Assembly (NCBI GenBank): GCA_015179045.1
Contig: WHUZ01000069.1
Span: forward strand, 62,001 to 126,000
Direction: 5' to 3'
Source of the DNA: Kalaharituber pfeilii
Taxonomy: Eukaryota; Ascomycota; Pezizomycetes; Pezizales; Pezizaceae
Length of the DNA stretch: 64,000 nt
Shown: one piece after another, positions 62,715 through 64,000 of the stretch
Position numbering within the stretch: position 1 is the first letter of the stretch
How the letters are laid out: every line of letters starts with the position of its first letter
Translations under genes and position numbers: made by a program
Notes under the pieces: model-generated
What the model was told of the DNA's origin: nothing
The model's input: only the letters and a program-made list of their open reading frames with translations
Databases searched by the model: none

Positions 62715-62759
<45 letters not shown>
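62669..62759 (+). repeat. LINE-B-like tail with long poly-A
   Basis: CCCTGCCATAGACTTATAGC, then TTGTAGGCGGGTTATGCCG, and about 43 A residues, the longest A run in the window. The tail is diverged from the LINE-B consensus; its 5' boundary is near the CCCTGCCAT that also opens the other tail-only insertions. Confidence 0.65.
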
Positions 62760-62760
<1 letters not shown>

Positions 62761-63150
62761 GGATATAACCAGTGGTATATTAAATTGCGTTTCGACAGCA
62801 GTGGATCGACTGGGAGTGATGCGTTACGATGTTTCGTTTATCTCAGGTGACAGTAGCTTTATGGTATCAAGCTTCGAGGCCTGTGAATACGTTGCTACAA
62901 TATAAACCTTTCCTGGTCACTGATGAGCAGCTCGGCACAACTAATTCTACAGCGCTGTAAATCACAAGGGAATGCATAATTACATTGTAATCTAAGTATG
63001 TCACCATAAAGCCCGGCACCTTGTAACGAAAAACATATGCAATGAAAACACAAGCGAGATCTACTGATAACTGAAAGGAGACTACGAATTCCAACTTAAC
63101 CCCACGCCTTCCTCATGAGATAGTATTTACGTTTACCACCGGACCTTGTA
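62760..63150. other. 3' flank of the right-edge gene
   Basis: No open gene; presumably intergenic. Confidence 0.4.
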
Positions 63151-63153
63151 CCT

Positions 63154-64000
63154 TCAGACACCATCCAGGCCCGCTCCCCCTTCTAGGCCGAGGCTTTCAC
63201 CTTTGTCAACAGTCTCACACCATCTCTCCCACGCAAACCAATCAAACTCTAACGGCCCCTCACCCGCCGCCATTGCCACTCTATCCTGGAACTCGCGATC
63301 TGCCTCGCTTACGTGCCCGTGCCCACTTTGGAAATTTCCACCGTGGCCAACATATGTCGTATCCACGTAGCTTGTGCCATCCACCCCCTGGCCAGCGAGC
63401 ACAGGACCTGGCAGGCTAGTTGTAACCCAGGCACTGAAGCCCGGCGTGCCGCTGGTGCCACCCCAGACGGGATCGAGCTCGTGCTCCGAGAGCCCCGAAA
63501 GATCTTGCATGAGCTCGAGTGAGTCGTCATTAGCATTGATGGGGTATACGGGCGCAAAGTTGCTGGTGGTCGGGGTGGGGCTCGTCACGCTGACCGCTGG
63601 AATAGGGCCAGACGTGGTGGACGCAGATGTGTACGGCGCCGGAGTGATTTGGCCTAAATTGGCCATGCTGCCCGCACCAGGCCACGTGATGAAGTTTGCC
63701 AGCGTCAGGTCAATATTGACCTGCGACGGCTTCGGCTGGTTGTAACCCTGATCCGGATATCTCCGCAGCAGGTCCTCGCTCGGAACCGGTTCCTGCCCCC
63801 GCCGCACCTCCTTCTCGTGGCCCTCACCACCATCCACCCCATCCTCTACCCCTAGTTTCCTCTTCCCCACCACCTTCCCTGCCGGCACCCTCACGCCGTC
63901 GCCTTCGTCCCAATAAACAGCCTCAACATATCTCGCCGCAATGCGCACAAGGGCCTGCACGACCGGAAGCAGCTTCGCGGCGCCTGAATGCACATCCCTC
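63154..64000 (-). CDS. C-terminal part of a GC-rich protein (possible fungal transcription factor), partial
   Basis: The minus-strand frame is open from the right window edge to the stop at 63154, so about 280 C-terminal residues are visible and the start lies outside. It begins helical (AAKLLPVVQALVRIAARYVE), then has a charged linker (GKRKLGVEDGVDGGEGHEK). A long Ser/Thr/Pro-rich region with many small residues follows (residues of about 95-215), and it ends with an acidic, aromatic tail GPLEFDWFAWERWCETVDKG. This layout (helical end of a regulatory domain, low-complexity tail, short acidic-aromatic motif) is common at C termini of Zn2Cys6-type fungal transcription factors. That is a guess, since the DNA-binding part is not in view. 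Its GC content and codon use differ from the AT-rich repeats beside it, which suggests the edge of a gene-bearing segment. Confidence 0.65.
   Translation of the reverse strand, partial: RDVHSGAAKLLPVVQALVRIAARYVEAVYWDEGDGVRVPAGKVVGKRKLGVEDGVDGGEGHEKEVRRGQEPVPSEDLLRRYPDQGYNQPKPSQVNIDLTLANFITWPGAGSMANLGQITPAPYTSASTTSGPIPAVSVTSPTPTTSNFAPVYPINANDDSLELMQDLSGLSEHELDPVWGGTSGTPGFSAWVTTSLPGPVLAGQGVDGTSYVDTTYVGHGGNFQSGHGHVSEADREFQDRVAMAAGEGPLEFDWFAWERWCETVDKGESLGLEGGAGLDGV

Overview
This 64 kb window looks like a transposon-dominated stretch of a filamentous fungal genome, most likely an ascomycete. That guess rests on four things: short (about 50-80 bp) GT-AG introns, LINEs with a C-terminal RNase H and Cys-His knuckle (Tad1-like organisation), a Ty3/gypsy chromovirus, and Tc1/mariner and pogo-type DNA transposons. 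The species cannot be named from the sequence alone. Host-type genes are few: three copies of a predicted beta-trefoil (fascin-like) gene, two members of an unrecognised 'LRSGR' family, one unrecognised intronless gene, and the C-terminal end of a GC-rich gene running off the right edge.

Layout. 1-2870: two 5'-truncated minus-strand LINEs. 2870-6883: copy 1 of a 4 kb segmental duplication carrying trefoil gene 1. 6929-8707: a LINE-B copy. 8813-13713: a nested wreck made of LINE-B copies on both strands, two related solo LTRs in opposite orientation and a deleted Tc1/mariner. 13714-22037: sparse sequence with tiny LINE tails, an ORF1-only LINE-like element and the gene at 18825. 22151-28151: a recent Ty3/gypsy chromovirus with nearly identical 392-bp LTRs and a 5-bp target duplication, which splits a LINE ORF1-like sequence. 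28481-32640: LINE tails, a tRNA-like sequence and two terminal-inverted-repeat elements. 32642-35838: the longest LINE-A copy, with endonuclease remnant, RT and RNase H. 37922-39927: LRSGR member A, decayed. 40611-43000: a solo LTR and LINE-B pieces. 43002-46831: duplication copy 2 with trefoil gene 2. 46831-54393: DNA transposons (pogo-like, Tc1-like) and minisatellites. 55358-57292: LRSGR member B. 57495-58150: LINE pieces. 59668-60619: trefoil gene 3. 61000-62760: relics. 63154-64000: partial GC-rich gene.

Two LINE families explain most of the repeats. LINE-A ends in a short 3' tail that can fold as an outer stem (CTCGC with GCGAG) around an inner GCCC/GGGC hairpin, followed by a (A)n run. 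The outer stem shows compensatory changes between copies. LINE-B ends in a CCCTGCCATGGC...GGGGTTATGTGATT tail plus (A)n. Both families have left many insertions of only 40-65 bp, each with an 11-14 bp target-site duplication. Within each family these start at the same nucleotide, next to or inside a predicted hairpin, which suggests structure-dependent reverse-transcription stops. An internally deleted pogo-like element (50073-51960) is the evident parent type of a 286-bp MITE at 32053-32338. All coordinates, repeat comparisons and splice sites were read by eye; no alignment or database search was run.
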